A DNA stretch of 64,000 nt from Rummeliibacillus sp963792445 (GCA_963792445.1 CAWBWO010000014.1:124001-188000), one strand, 5' to 3'. Shown: positions 49,725 through 58,366, numbered from the stretch's first letter. Made by a program: numbers and translations. Notes: generated by a model not told the origin, from the sequence alone.

Positions 49725-50640
49725 AAATTCTCGGTTGCAAGAGTAGTGGAAAAGATTATTTATGAAAGAATCCATCCAAACATCTAAAGAATCATGTGTT
49801 TGTGAGGGGCTCTTTATTTTAGGTATACTATTATTTCGTAGATAAATATTCTGCTTGTATGATTAGGAGAGTATAGATGGAGTATTTTTTATGCAATTGA
49901 AGGAAAAATAAAATACTTTTATCAGAGATCGTATTATAAAGTTTATATAAAACCAGAAGAATTATGGTTGGGGCAAATCGGAAGACAACTCTATGGGATG
50001 AAGGAACTAACTTTAAATAGAGGAATAGATTCAATTAGTTGCTAACGATTCAGTTCTAAATTTTATAAAGTTTGATTTAAGAAGAGTATTAGAGGAGTTG
50101 TACTATAAATACATCTAGGGGTAAAAAGCAACAAGAAAATCAGACCTGTTACGACGCTTAAAGATAAATTCACGAAGATTAAAAGATAAAGATTTTGAAG
50201 AAAAAAGAGTACCAGTGTGATTAGATTTAATGCGATTGAAGAAGTGGACAATCAATGATATAATTGGAGATTCATCAGCTATACATTAGATGACAAAGAT
50301 GATGTCATCCTACTTTTAAAACAAGATACTACTCATCTCCATATATTTGATATAATCAGCGGAAAAAAGATTAACTTGGATAAGATACTAAATAAAATTG
50401 ATTCAGAAGAACAGAACAAAATTTCGATTTCACTCCGGATTAGGATTTAAAAAATTCCATATCGATTACATTACGAGTAATGAAGATACATTATTTATTG
50501 GAATGGTAAAAAAGTACGAAAGTATTTCTATTTTCTTTAAAATCACACGCATGATAATGAAAGAGTAGGACTTCCATGTAGTTTTCTTAAAGATTAAGTA
50601 CATTTAGGTTTATTTCCCTCCAAAGAGCGGTATGAAGTAA
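49725..50640 (+). pseudogene. Decayed gene remnants
   Basis: No intact gene lies here, but broken coding sequence does. One stretch (about 49875-50045) reads WSIFYAIEGKIKYFYQRS and EELWLGQIGRQLYG before a stop. A second (about 50260-50567) reads DDKDDVILLLKQDTTHLHIF, needs a one-base correction near 50420, and ends FFKITRMIMKE. A TGA and a frame change separate the second from its likely upstream part. I do not recognise the families. AT content and frames point to old inactivated genes rather than regulatory DNA. Confidence 0.5.
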
Positions 50641-50670
50641 ACAACTCTAGTGAGAAGGAGGGAATATTTA

Positions 50671-50862
50671 ATGGCTCGAGAGGTAACCATTCATTTATCG
50701 GATCAGCAAGTTATAGAATTAAGTCGCAGAGCTCAAATAGAAAATACATCTTTAAGAGAATTAGTTACACGAATTGTTGATAATGATATATTGGATTCAA
50801 TCAATTCGGTTCCAACAGTAGGATTGAAAGAGGAATCGAATTCGCAGCAAGTAACATCATGA
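50671..50862 (+). CDS. Small ribbon-helix-helix-like protein, possibly frameshifted
   Basis: A 63-residue protein with a strong GAAGGAGGG site before ATG 50671. The strand REVTIHLSDQQVIELSRRA followed by LRELVTRIVDNDIL fits a ribbon-helix-helix DNA-binding fold as in antitoxins, but no toxin gene is adjacent. Removing one A from AA at 50853-50854 would extend the frame to 50983 with a polar tail ending GSEGRPNP (103 residues). That would remove a stop just before a terminator and may be the true form. Confidence 0.55.
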   Translation: MAREVTIHLSDQQVIELSRRAQIENTSLRELVTRIVDNDILDSINSVPTVGLKEESNSQQVTS

Positions 50863-50989
50863 TCATGATATCGCGACGAATGAAGCAACTTCTACAGAAA
50901 TACAAAGACGTAATGCATTAAGGAAAGAAAATGAAGTGAAATTTTCACAGCATGATGGTTCAGAAGGCCGTCCAAATCCATAAAACGAA

Positions 50990-51030
50990 AAAGTCGGGTA
51001 GAATATAAAATCTTATTCTACCCGATTTTT
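50990..51030 (+). terminator. Terminator after the RHH-like gene
   Basis: CGGGTAGAATA pairs with TATTCTACCCG-like TTATTCTACCCG and is followed by ATTTTTA. It lies seven bases after the extended frame's stop. Confidence 0.85.
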
Positions 51031-51086
51031 ATCTTTAGCTTAGCTTTCTAATATCACTTAGATATTAGAAAACTCTAAAAATAAAT

Positions 51087-51111
51087 GTTTACTATTTTAG
51101 AAGATGGGAAT
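51087..51111 (+). promoter_or_regulatory. Sigma-B-type promoter
   Basis: GTTTAC at 51087-51092, 13 bases, then GGGAAT at 51106-51111 match the general-stress consensus (GTTTAA, 12-14, GGGTAT) at 10 of 12 positions. It lies 53 bases before the KGG-repeat protein gene. Confidence 0.7.
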
Positions 51112-51163
51112 ATAAAAAGTGAGCTTATAAATAAGTTCAAAAAAATACTAGGAGGAATTCTAA

Positions 51164-51619
51164 ATGGCAAATGACAAACGCAACAGAAACAATGATGGTA
51201 ACATGACTGTAGAAGAAGCGGGACGTAAAGGCGGAGAAGCTACCTCCAAAAATCATGATCGTGATTTTTATGAAGAAATTGGCCGAAAAGGTGGAGAAGC
51301 AACAGCTGAAAACCATGGTCGTGACTTTTATGAAGAAATTGGCCGAAAAGGTGGAGAAGCGACAGCTGAAAACCATGACCGTGACTTTTATGAAGAAATA
51401 GGTCAAAAGGGCGGAGAAGCGACAGCTGAAAACCATGACCGTGATTTCTATGAAGAAATTGGTCAAAAAGGTGGAGAAGCAAGAAGTAGCCAACGCAATA
51501 ACCACGACAACAACGACAACAAAAATGATGACAATCAGAAAATGGATAGAGAAGAAGCAGGGCGTAAGGGCGGAGAAGCAAAAAGCCGCAATCGTCGTAG
51601 CAACAATGATGATAAATAA
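51164..51619 (+). CDS. KGG-repeat general stress protein (GsiB-like)
   Basis: A very hydrophilic 151-residue protein made of about six KGG units. The 20-residue repeat runs FYEEIGRKGGEATAENHGRD with only small changes. The C-terminus is an Asn/Asp-rich linker and a last KGG unit. Bacillus GsiB, a sigma-B-dependent desiccation-type protein, has the same architecture. AGGAGG precedes the ATG. A sigma-B-like promoter upstream supports general-stress induction. Confidence 0.88.
   Translation: MANDKRNRNNDGNMTVEEAGRKGGEATSKNHDRDFYEEIGRKGGEATAENHGRDFYEEIGRKGGEATAENHDRDFYEEIGQKGGEATAENHDRDFYEEIGQKGGEARSSQRNNHDNNDNKNDDNQKMDREEAGRKGGEAKSRNRRSNNDDK
51239..51478 (+). repeat. Four 60-bp tandem repeats inside the KGG gene
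   Basis: Four near-identical 60-bp units each encode one 20-residue KGG repeat. Differences are mostly silent third-position changes, so the copies are selected at protein level or recently amplified; copy number may vary between strains. Confidence 0.88.
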
Positions 51620-51676
51620 ATGTCATTCTATGATTAATTTCTTAAATTAAAAAGCTAATGCAAAATAATACTAGGT

Positions 51677-51721
51677 AAAGGTGTTTGTAGTTGGGATGAC
51701 CAACTACAAACACCTTTTTTG
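51677..51721 (+). terminator. Terminator after the KGG gene
   Basis: AAAGGTGTTTGTAGTTGG pairs perfectly with CCAACTACAAACACCTTT around GATGA, followed by T residues. Confidence 0.94.
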
Positions 51722-51855
51722 TTTTATACTTACATAATTTAGTTGAAATTACATAAATAATAGTATATAGTATATTCGTTTGATAAATTTTTGAGTTTTT
51801 TATTACTTTTAAGTGCTTCTTGTACAAATAGAATATAAGGGGAAATGAAGATATA

Positions 51856-52413
51856 ATGAAAGTTCAGTCTATAGACAAATACCTTTTTAAGGTTATTCTT
51901 TCTACGATGGATGCTGTGAGAATGGATTTAGAACTTAGACAAGATCATTCAGGGATTAATATGAGTTATAATTTTATTGGGAATTATGTTAGCTTTGATG
52001 CCAACCGTTTAAAAGAGGCAATGAATGAATTACATTTGCCAGTATCACTTGATGTTTATGTAAAAGCTATTACGATGCATGAATTAGGTCATGCTATTGA
52101 TCGCGAAGCTTTACTTGCATCACTTTCAAAAACACTTGAAATCTTCGAAATGAAAGATCAATATACTTTAAATGAGATTTACAATGATGAGCAACTTTTG
52201 GCGGTTCTTATTGATGAACATAATATGAATATCGCTTTTGAAGAAACTGCTTGGAATCATGCAGAAAAGTTCAATCAAACGTTACATCTTGTTGATGAAA
52301 GTACTTTTAACATGATAAGAGAACATAGCTTAGCAACGTATAAAAACTTATATCAAGAAGATTTACATCTTTACAATGAATTAGTAGTTAGTCATAATTT
52401 AAAACCTGCATAA
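51856..52413 (+). CDS. Uncharacterised zincin-like protein with HExxH motif
   Basis: A 185-residue soluble protein with MHELGHAIDRE at about residues 75-85, the HExxH zinc-metalloprotease motif followed at once by Asp-Arg-Glu. A later EETAWNHAEKF (about 135) could give a third zinc ligand, as in the gluzincin pattern. There is no signal peptide or membrane segment, so it acts in the cytosol. I do not recognise the family. GGGGAAATGAAG precedes the ATG; it is monocistronic with its own terminator. Confidence 0.65.
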   Translation: MKVQSIDKYLFKVILSTMDAVRMDLELRQDHSGINMSYNFIGNYVSFDANRLKEAMNELHLPVSLDVYVKAITMHELGHAIDREALLASLSKTLEIFEMKDQYTLNEIYNDEQLLAVLIDEHNMNIAFEETAWNHAEKFNQTLHLVDESTFNMIREHSLATYKNLYQEDLHLYNELVVSHNLKPA

Positions 52414-52422
52414 GGGTTTCAA

Positions 52423-52457
52423 TAAGAAAAGGACCATAACTACCTTGGTCCTTTTTC
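52423..52457. terminator. Terminator between the HExxH gene and the P450 gene
   Basis: AGAAAAGGACCA pairs with TGGTCCTTTTCT and can act on both convergent transcripts. Confidence 0.88.
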
Positions 52458-52476
52458 TATTTTTGAAAATTGTAGA

Positions 52477-53751
52477 CTAAATCTTAATTTTTGGCCTCAC
52501 GTTTTGAAGGATTACCTTACTTTTAGGGATACTTGGCATGCTGCCTAAGCTAAAACTGAAATCTTGATCTGGAAATTCATAATCCAGTTTATTGACGAGA
52601 TAATCTAGACTAACCTTCAACAGTTCATTCGTTGCCCATTCACCAGCACATCGATGTCCCAAAAAATAATCACCACCACCTTGTGGGATAAATTCAAAAG
52701 GACTCCCTTTCCAATCTGCAAAACGCTCAGGATAAAACAGATTAGGATTCTCCCAAACTTTAGGATCGTGATTTGTACCGTAAAGGTCTAGCAGTGTCAA
52801 TGTATCTTTTTCAAATTGATAATCATTCCATATAAAATCTTCTTTTACCAAAGCAGCAACAAATGGCATAAACGGATAGAATCGTCGAACCTCTTGGATA
52901 AACATTTGAGTGTACTCTTCATGATCTTCAAGTTTTCTCTTCATATTAGGATATAGATGGATCGCATGCGCGAGAAAATTAATAAATATAGAAATGGCAA
53001 CTATAGGTGTAAGTATATTCAGAATTTCTACTGCAGCTGTTTCAGTATCGATGCGGTTATCCTCTGCATCACGATACATAGCAAATTTGTGTAAAATAGT
53101 ATTTTCATCCACAACTACTTTACCTTCTTGAATAGAATCAATGAGTTCACAAAACCACTTTTCAACACGATTGCGGGCATTTTTGGTAAACAAACTACTT
53201 AGCCCAACTGTAGCAGGCGACTCAAACATCGAGACCAAATCTTTTGTTAGTTGTTCTATTTGATCTTTAGGTACTGGAACACCGGTCCATTCACATGCTG
53301 TTTTGCATAAGATCACTTGTGTTTCTTCATATAAAACTACTTGTTCTTGTTGTCTCCAATTATCAATGACCATTGCCCATTGTTGATCAGCAATTTCTGT
53401 TAGCCTCTTTATGTCATCAGGTGTCATCACGGACATGAACATTTCCTTGCGCTTTTTATGTGCATCTCCATCCAAAGTTATTACACTATTTTCGCCAAAA
53501 AATGTTTTAACCACTTTATTAGGAAGTGCGTCTTTTCTTTTGAATTTTTTATTATCATAAAATAATTCTGTAGCTTCTTTTCCGGATATACAAATTGCTT
53601 TTTTACCAAGCAAACGAGTTTCGAAAATAGGTGAATGGAAACGGTCACGCCTGTTTGAGATAAACAAATAACCTTCTTTTAAAAGACTGATGCTATGGTC
53701 AATTCCTTCATCTTTAGGTATTGGATTAATATTTGACATTAAATTACTCAT
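52477..53751 (-). CDS. CYP152-family fatty-acid peroxygenase (cytochrome P450)
   Basis: A P450 related to Bacillus CypC (P450 BS-beta), which uses hydrogen peroxide to hydroxylate fatty acids. Strong family marks are SLLKEGYLFISNRRDRF, TRLLGKKAICISGKEA, LDLYGTNHDP and the heme Cys in LGHRCAGEW. About 424 residues from MSNL at 53751; a further ATG at 53739 also aligns well with CypC. The longer frame from 53814 adds 21 residues encoded by a repeat fragment (53758-53785) and I exclude them. The ribosome-binding site is weak. Confidence 0.88.
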   Translation of the reverse strand: MSNLMSNINPIPKDEGIDHSISLLKEGYLFISNRRDRFHSPIFETRLLGKKAICISGKEATELFYDNKKFKRKDALPNKVVKTFFGENSVITLDGDAHKKRKEMFMSVMTPDDIKRLTEIADQQWAMVIDNWRQQEQVVLYEETQVILCKTACEWTGVPVPKDQIEQLTKDLVSMFESPATVGLSSLFTKNARNRVEKWFCELIDSIQEGKVVVDENTILHKFAMYRDAEDNRIDTETAAVEILNILTPIVAISIFINFLAHAIHLYPNMKRKLEDHEEYTQMFIQEVRRFYPFMPFVAALVKEDFIWNDYQFEKDTLTLLDLYGTNHDPKVWENPNLFYPERFADWKGSPFEFIPQGGGDYFLGHRCAGEWATNELLKVSLDYLVNKLDYEFPDQDFSFSLGSMPSIPKSKVILQNVRPKIKI

Positions 53752-53757
53752 CTTGTT

Positions 53758-53785
53758 TTTATCCCGCGTTAACGGGCAGTAAACT
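53758..53785. repeat. Fragment of the dispersed repeat at the P450 start
   Basis: TTTATCCCGCGTTAACGGGCAG is the left end of the 42397/56724 repeat family, here only about 28 bases. It overlaps the upstream end of the P450 reading frame, so it probably replaced or altered the native promoter or start region. Confidence 0.6.
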
Positions 53786-53982
53786 ATCTCCTGATTATTT
53801 ATATCAAAATGCAACTTAATATAAATTCTTTCCTATTTCTTCATAAATAAACGTAAATATTACGTTTGAATTAAACTTCCCAAGCATTAATTGTAAATAC
53901 TTTTAAGAGCATAATTTGTTAGGGTTCAGCAAATATTAAAGTCACAGTGTTCTTGAAATTAAAAATTAATGGGGGTGATACT

Positions 53983-54738
53983 TTGAAACGAAACAATATT
54001 ATAATTTTGACTGTTAGCGTTTTGGTCATCTCCATATTTTGCGCAAGTTTTAGTTATGCTGCGGATAAGGGAAGAAAATATTATGAGCAAACGGGGCAAG
54101 TTTTGTGGGATATTCAAACGGATGAAAAAGTAATTGCTTTAACATTTGACGATGGCCCAGATCCAAGATATACTCCAGAAATTTTAGAGGTGCTTTCTAA
54201 ATACCATGCCAAAGCCACTTTTTTTGTTTTAGGAAGAAGTGCAGAAAAATACCCTGAAATTATTAAACGTCAATATAAGGAAGGACACGAATTAGCAAAC
54301 CATACTTATTCCCATATGTTTAAAGCAAGATCGCCAAAATTAGATGAAGAACTTGAAAAAACGAATAGTATTATTAGTCGCATTACGGGATATTCACCAA
54401 CACTATTTCGTCCTGTTGGTGGGATTTATACGGATGAAATGATTAATACTGCGCAGAAAAATGGTTTTAAAGTGGTTATATGGTCATGGCATCTCGATAC
54501 ACAAGATTGGAAAAGTCCAGGAGTGAGCAGGATTACAAAAAAAGTATTAGATGGAGCTTCACCAGGAGATGTGGTACTTTTTCATGATGGTGGTGGAAAT
54601 CGTTCCCAAACCATTAAAGCACTGGAACAAATATTACCTAAGCTAGAAAGCGAAGGGTATAAATTCGTCACTATATCGGAGCTGATGGGGGATGTAGGGG
54701 ATATAAATCATCATATTACGAAAGAAAGTGCAAAATAG
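53983..54738 (+). CDS. Polysaccharide deacetylase
   Basis: An exported NodB-domain hydrolase, probably acting on peptidoglycan or another N-acetylated glycan. A signal peptide or anchor (residues about 5-25) precedes the catalytic domain with TFDDGPDP, the zinc-binding ANHTYSH, RPVGG, WHLDTQDW and LFHDGG. Every active-site motif is intact, in contrast to the degenerate homologue at 11343. It starts at TTG 53983 after GGGGGTGAT and is about 251 residues. It is monocistronic. Confidence 0.93.
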   Translation: MKRNNIIILTVSVLVISIFCASFSYAADKGRKYYEQTGQVLWDIQTDEKVIALTFDDGPDPRYTPEILEVLSKYHAKATFFVLGRSAEKYPEIIKRQYKEGHELANHTYSHMFKARSPKLDEELEKTNSIISRITGYSPTLFRPVGGIYTDEMINTAQKNGFKVVIWSWHLDTQDWKSPGVSRITKKVLDGASPGDVVLFHDGGGNRSQTIKALEQILPKLESEGYKFVTISELMGDVGDINHHITKESAK

Positions 54739-54867
54739 ATAAGGTGAAAATTATAATTCATCCTTATCTATTATTACCTTTTATACATCTTTAATCATGC
54801 AAATCAGTTGAAATTACCTCGAATTAAGAATATTCTTGTATAGAAATAATATGTAGGAGGCAATTAC

Positions 54868-55410
54868 ATGAAAGTTGTCGCAATTGTTGGTAGTATCCGC
54901 AAAGAATCTTATAATATGATGTTAGCTAAGTTTGTTCAAAAACATTTTGCTGACCAATTTGATTTAGAAATTTTAAGTTTAAACGAACTTCCAATGTACA
55001 ACCAAGATATCGAAAATGAACCACCTCAAGTTGTTCTTGATTTTAAAGCAAAAGTAAAAGCAGCTGATTCTGTTCTTTGGGTAACACCAGAATATAATTC
55101 ATCAATCCCAGGTGTTCTTGGCAATGCTATTGACTGGTTGTCACGTGTTGATAAAGTAATGATTGGTAAACCATCTTGGATCATGGGTGCATCAATGGGG
55201 ATTCTTGGTACAGTAAAAGCACAAATGCATTTACGCGATATCCTATTTGCATCTGGTCTTGGCTCACCTGTACTACAAGGTAACGAAGTATACGTTGGCG
55301 CAGCACATACCAAATTTGACGCTGAAGGCAACTTAACAGATGAAGGCACAGTGAAATTCTTAGAGTCCGTAGTTGGTAACTATATGGAATGGATGAAAAT
55401 GTATCTTTAA
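54868..55410 (+). CDS. NADPH-dependent FMN reductase
   Basis: A flavodoxin-like reductase of 180 residues. GSIRKESYNMMLAKF binds FMN phosphate and TPEYNSSIPGVLGNAIDW is the family signature. Related enzymes reduce azo dyes, quinones or chromate; the physiological substrate is not clear. AGGAGG lies before the ATG. It is monocistronic with a downstream hairpin. Confidence 0.92.
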   Translation: MKVVAIVGSIRKESYNMMLAKFVQKHFADQFDLEILSLNELPMYNQDIENEPPQVVLDFKAKVKAADSVLWVTPEYNSSIPGVLGNAIDWLSRVDKVMIGKPSWIMGASMGILGTVKAQMHLRDILFASGLGSPVLQGNEVYVGAAHTKFDAEGNLTDEGTVKFLESVVGNYMEWMKMYL

Positions 55411-55423
55411 AAGTATAAAGTTT

Positions 55424-55468
55424 TAAGAAGAGATGGCTGCTCTACTGAATGTAGAAAAGTCATCTTTT
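55424..55468 (+). terminator. Terminator after the FMN reductase gene
   Basis: AGAGATGGCTGCTCTAC pairs imperfectly with GTAGAAAAGTCATCT and is followed by T7. Confidence 0.7.
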
Positions 55469-55575
55469 TTTATGGGAAAATTTGAACTTTACAATCCCTT
55501 AATTGTAATTATCTGAATTTTATATAAAATTAAATTAGCAGATAAAATATTACTTTATCTTAAGGGGATAAAACG

Positions 55576-55813
55576 TTGAAAAACTATGTGGAAATAGAAG
55601 AATTGAAAACTATTGATAAAGAAACGACAAATTGCAGAAAAACAAGCTAAATTAGAAAATTGATCCCTTATAACACTTGATACTAGAGAAGGAGACCCTT
55701 CAAATAAACTATATTTATCTTTAGGATATATTATTGCTGGGAGAGTTCCAATGTATGCAAAATCTGCAAATGGAAGTTTAGATACCACGGTTTTCTACTA
55801 TAAATGTATTTAA
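55576..55813 (+). pseudogene. GNAT acetyltransferase remnant
   Basis: Only the C-terminal part of a GNAT-fold acetyltransferase survives. LITLDTREGDPSNKLYLSLG and GRVPMYAKSANGSLD are typical family sequences. Upstream of these a stop (TGA near 55662) follows KRQIAEKQAKLEN, and no start or catalytic N-terminal part is found. This is a truncated dead gene just before a LysR regulator gene. Confidence 0.75.
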
Positions 55814-55828
55814 AAACTTGGAGGGTTT

Positions 55829-56698
55829 ATGGAAACAGAATGGTTAAGAACTTTTATAATTGCAGCTAAAACAGAGAATTTCGGGGAAACAGCAGAAAAA
55901 CGCTTTATTACACAATCTACGGTAACAAAGCATATTCATCATTTAGAAAAAGAACTAAATACACTCTTATTTGAACGAAATGGGAAAAAACTACGTTTAA
56001 GCATGGTAGGGTCTTATTTCTTAGATCAAGCTGAAAAGATAATTGAAACGCTTGATGATTCACTTAAGAGTACCCAAGCGTTTTTGGATGGCTATACATC
56101 CCAATTAACAATTGGTGTTGCTCCACAGATTGCCAATTCCACTTTGCCTAGGGTAATCGAACATTTTAGTATGAATAAGCCACATATTCAGTTATCGATT
56201 GAATTACTAAAATCAAATGAAATCGGTGAAGCGGTTTATCGTGGATTCGTTGATATTGGACTCTCCAAAATACCAACAACGCGTGAATTACAAATAGAGA
56301 CCATTGCAGATGAAGCAATCCGATTGGTTGTTCCGTCTTCTAAAAGAAGTTTGGAAGTAACGGAATTATTGGAGAGTGAAATCATTTTAACGCATGAATT
56401 TGCACCTTATTGGGAGAAAGTTCATCATTTACTTAATAGTCAATTTCCTTCGCATAAAACGATGAGGATTAATCAAACAGAAGTTATTAAAAACTTTGTT
56501 AAGCAGGGACTAGGTATTGCTTTTTTACCACTAAGTGTCGTGCAAAAAGAAGGAGACGCTGGAACATTATCCATCCACTCATTAGAAATACTTCAACAGA
56601 TTACTTCTCAAACTTATTTTATAACAAAATACATATCGAGAGATATTCAAGCTTTTTTAGAGAGTAGTAAAGTAATTTATAAAGGCATTTCGAATTAG
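55829..56698 (+). CDS. LysR-family transcriptional regulator
   Basis: A 289-residue regulator. The helix-turn-helix reads NFGETAEKRFITQSTVTKHIHHLE and the effector domain opens LTIGVAPQIANSTLP. CTTGGAGGG precedes the ATG. Its neighbours are a dead acetyltransferase remnant and a repeat element, so no likely target is adjacent except the remnant. Confidence 0.9.
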   Translation: METEWLRTFIIAAKTENFGETAEKRFITQSTVTKHIHHLEKELNTLLFERNGKKLRLSMVGSYFLDQAEKIIETLDDSLKSTQAFLDGYTSQLTIGVAPQIANSTLPRVIEHFSMNKPHIQLSIELLKSNEIGEAVYRGFVDIGLSKIPTTRELQIETIADEAIRLVVPSSKRSLEVTELLESEIILTHEFAPYWEKVHHLLNSQFPSHKTMRINQTEVIKNFVKQGLGIAFLPLSVVQKEGDAGTLSIHSLEILQQITSQTYFITKYISRDIQAFLESSKVIYKGISN

Positions 56699-56715
56699 CG
56701 GAAATGCCTTTTTAA
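56683..56715 (+). terminator. Terminator overlapping the lysR stop
   Basis: AAAGGCATTTCG pairs with CGGAAATGCCTTT around AATTAG and is followed by further T residues. The left arm lies inside the last codons. Confidence 0.88.
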
Positions 56716-56723
56716 CGTCCTAT

Positions 56724-56999
56724 TTTATCCCGCATTAACTGGTTTTTGACTCAACTGCAAGGCTTTAGAAAATTCGAAGAAGCAGCGGTTGAGATAACTG
56801 CCCGTAAACGCCCGATTGGTTGGGGTTGCTGGATGGCTGTCACTCAGTTGTTGCACAGGACGTGGCGAACTTAAGTCTTTAGTTCCTATTTTTCAGTGGG
56901 GGATGGCCAACTAAAACCGCCACGTCCTGTGGCAACGTTGGCACTAGTACGTCCTGTACGTCGGAGGAAAACCCCCACTGATTGAAGTTTCACTTTATT
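56724..56999. repeat. Dispersed repeat element, copy 2, with internal inverted repeat
   Basis: The ends match copy 1 at 42397-42730. Here the left block runs directly into TAAACGCCCGATTGG, without the nested insert of copy 1. Instead it has its own inverted repeat at 56850-56867 with 56918-56936 (CACAGGACGTGGCG / CGCCACGTCCTGTG). The right end overlaps the last codon and stop of the methyltransferase gene at 56990. Confidence 0.78.
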
Positions 57000-57742
57000 G
57001 CAACAAAGCGAAGTCTCCAATAGTCAACAATCCAAGTATTTTCTTTATAAAGTTGAGTCTTTAAAATCTTTTCACAATGTTGATATACGTTATTTTTCTC
57101 TTCAATTGATAAATGATGGAAAATGTTATCGCTAAACATGTTTAGCCAGTTTCTAATACCATCTTCGCCAATGAGTGGGGTTGGCCGTTCAAATAATGTC
57201 ATCATCTTTATTTGAAAACCAGCTTTTTGTAATATTTCACGATATTCCTCTTCTGTTGGAAAGTACCAAGGAAAATAATCTTCAATATATGGATAACCTA
57301 ATTCATCCATACTTTGTTTAATCGCGTTCACGATAGACGCGATATTTCCGTTACCGCCCATTTCAGCGACAAAACGACCGTTCGTCTTTAAAGCGTTATA
57401 AACATTTTGGACAACAATTTTAGGTTGCTTGATCCAATGTAAAGCGGCATTAGAAAAGACTGCATCAAATTGTTGTTGTTCATTCATTTGTGTTGCATCT
57501 TGAACTGTAAACTCAATACCTTTGTATTTTGTTTTTGCTTGTTGGATCATTTCCTTTGAAGCATCTGCACCTATCACGTTCGCTCCAAGTTTTGTAATTT
57601 CATGTGCTAAATCCCCTGTACCACAGCCTAAATCTAAGATAATTTCTGCTTTTTGTGGCGCTAGTATTTCAACTAAACTTCCACCAAATTTTGAAACAAA
57701 TTCGTGCTTTTGATCATATAAATCTGCATTCCATTCACTCAT
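56990..57742 (-). CDS. Class I SAM-dependent methyltransferase, trans-aconitate methyltransferase-like
   Basis: A 250-residue methyltransferase with motif I ILDLGCGTGDLAHEI (residues about 35-49) and IGADASKEMIQQAK. FSNAALHWIKQP is typical of the trans-aconitate methyltransferase group. I start at MSEWNADLYDQK (57742), preceded by AAAGGAG; the longer frame from 57820 adds a non-conserved 26 residues. The stop codon lies within the end of a dispersed repeat. The substrate is uncertain. Confidence 0.85.
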   Translation of the reverse strand: MSEWNADLYDQKHEFVSKFGGSLVEILAPQKAEIILDLGCGTGDLAHEITKLGANVIGADASKEMIQQAKTKYKGIEFTVQDATQMNEQQQFDAVFSNAALHWIKQPKIVVQNVYNALKTNGRFVAEMGGNGNIASIVNAIKQSMDELGYPYIEDYFPWYFPTEEEYREILQKAGFQIKMMTLFERPTPLIGEDGIRNWLNMFSDNIFHHLSIEEKNNVYQHCEKILKTQLYKENTWIVDYWRLRFVAIK

Positions 57743-57943
57743 TTGATCAGCTCCTTTAAATGAGCATAACAGATGATTTGGATGTAGAGATATGACGTAT
57801 GAGATGGTTTTTAATTCCAAAGTGGAATATTAATTTTGCATGCGAATCAGCCTAAATGCTGAGGCAACTTCCATTCTCCGTTTGCTATAATATTTAATAG
57901 TAAATTTATGTAAATATTGATACTGGACAAAGGGGATGAAGGA

Positions 57944-58366
57944 ATGAACAGTAATTGGCCAAATGAAATGAAAGTAGCTCAAATAAGAGTGGCACGTCCT
58001 ACAGATCAACTCGAGAAAATTATAGAGTTCTATTGCAAAGGATTAGGATTGCAAAAGATCGGTTCATTTGAAGGGCATAGGGGATATACAGGGGTAATGA
58101 TTGGACTTCCAGGTTTTGATTATCATTTGGAATTCACACAACATATAGATGGTAGTCCTTGTCCAGCTCCTACAAAGGATAATCTACTAGTCTTCTATAT
58201 TCCTGATCGCAAAATAATTGAACAAATCATAAGTAGATTGAAAAATATGGGGTATGATCCGGTCGAACCAGAGAATGGATATTGGAAAGAATTAGGAGTT
58301 ACAATTGAAGACCCCGATGGCTGGAGAATTGTCTTGATGAACACCTCTGGCATTAGTGAACAATAA
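57944..58366 (+). CDS. VOC-superfamily (glyoxalase-like) protein
   Basis: A 140-residue single-chain VOC protein. RVARPTDQLEKIIEFYCKGLGLQ begins the first beta-alpha-beta-beta-beta unit and EDPDGWRIVLMN ends the second, with metal ligands likely in these units. ATG 57944 is preceded by AAGGGGATGAAGGA. Family members include glyoxalases, dioxygenases and antibiotic-binding proteins; which applies here is unknown. It lies just before the thiamine operon. Confidence 0.85.
   Translation: MNSNWPNEMKVAQIRVARPTDQLEKIIEFYCKGLGLQKIGSFEGHRGYTGVMIGLPGFDYHLEFTQHIDGSPCPAPTKDNLLVFYIPDRKIIEQIISRLKNMGYDPVEPENGYWKELGVTIEDPDGWRIVLMNTSGISEQ

Noticed and set aside
51239..51478. Regular 60-bp repeats considered as a CRISPR array
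   Set aside because: There are no variable spacers; the repeats are contiguous and code for protein.
51137..51626. Two long antisense frames with repeated residues
   Set aside because: They mirror the 60-bp repeats of the KGG gene, whose sense frame has a strong ribosome-binding site and known architecture.
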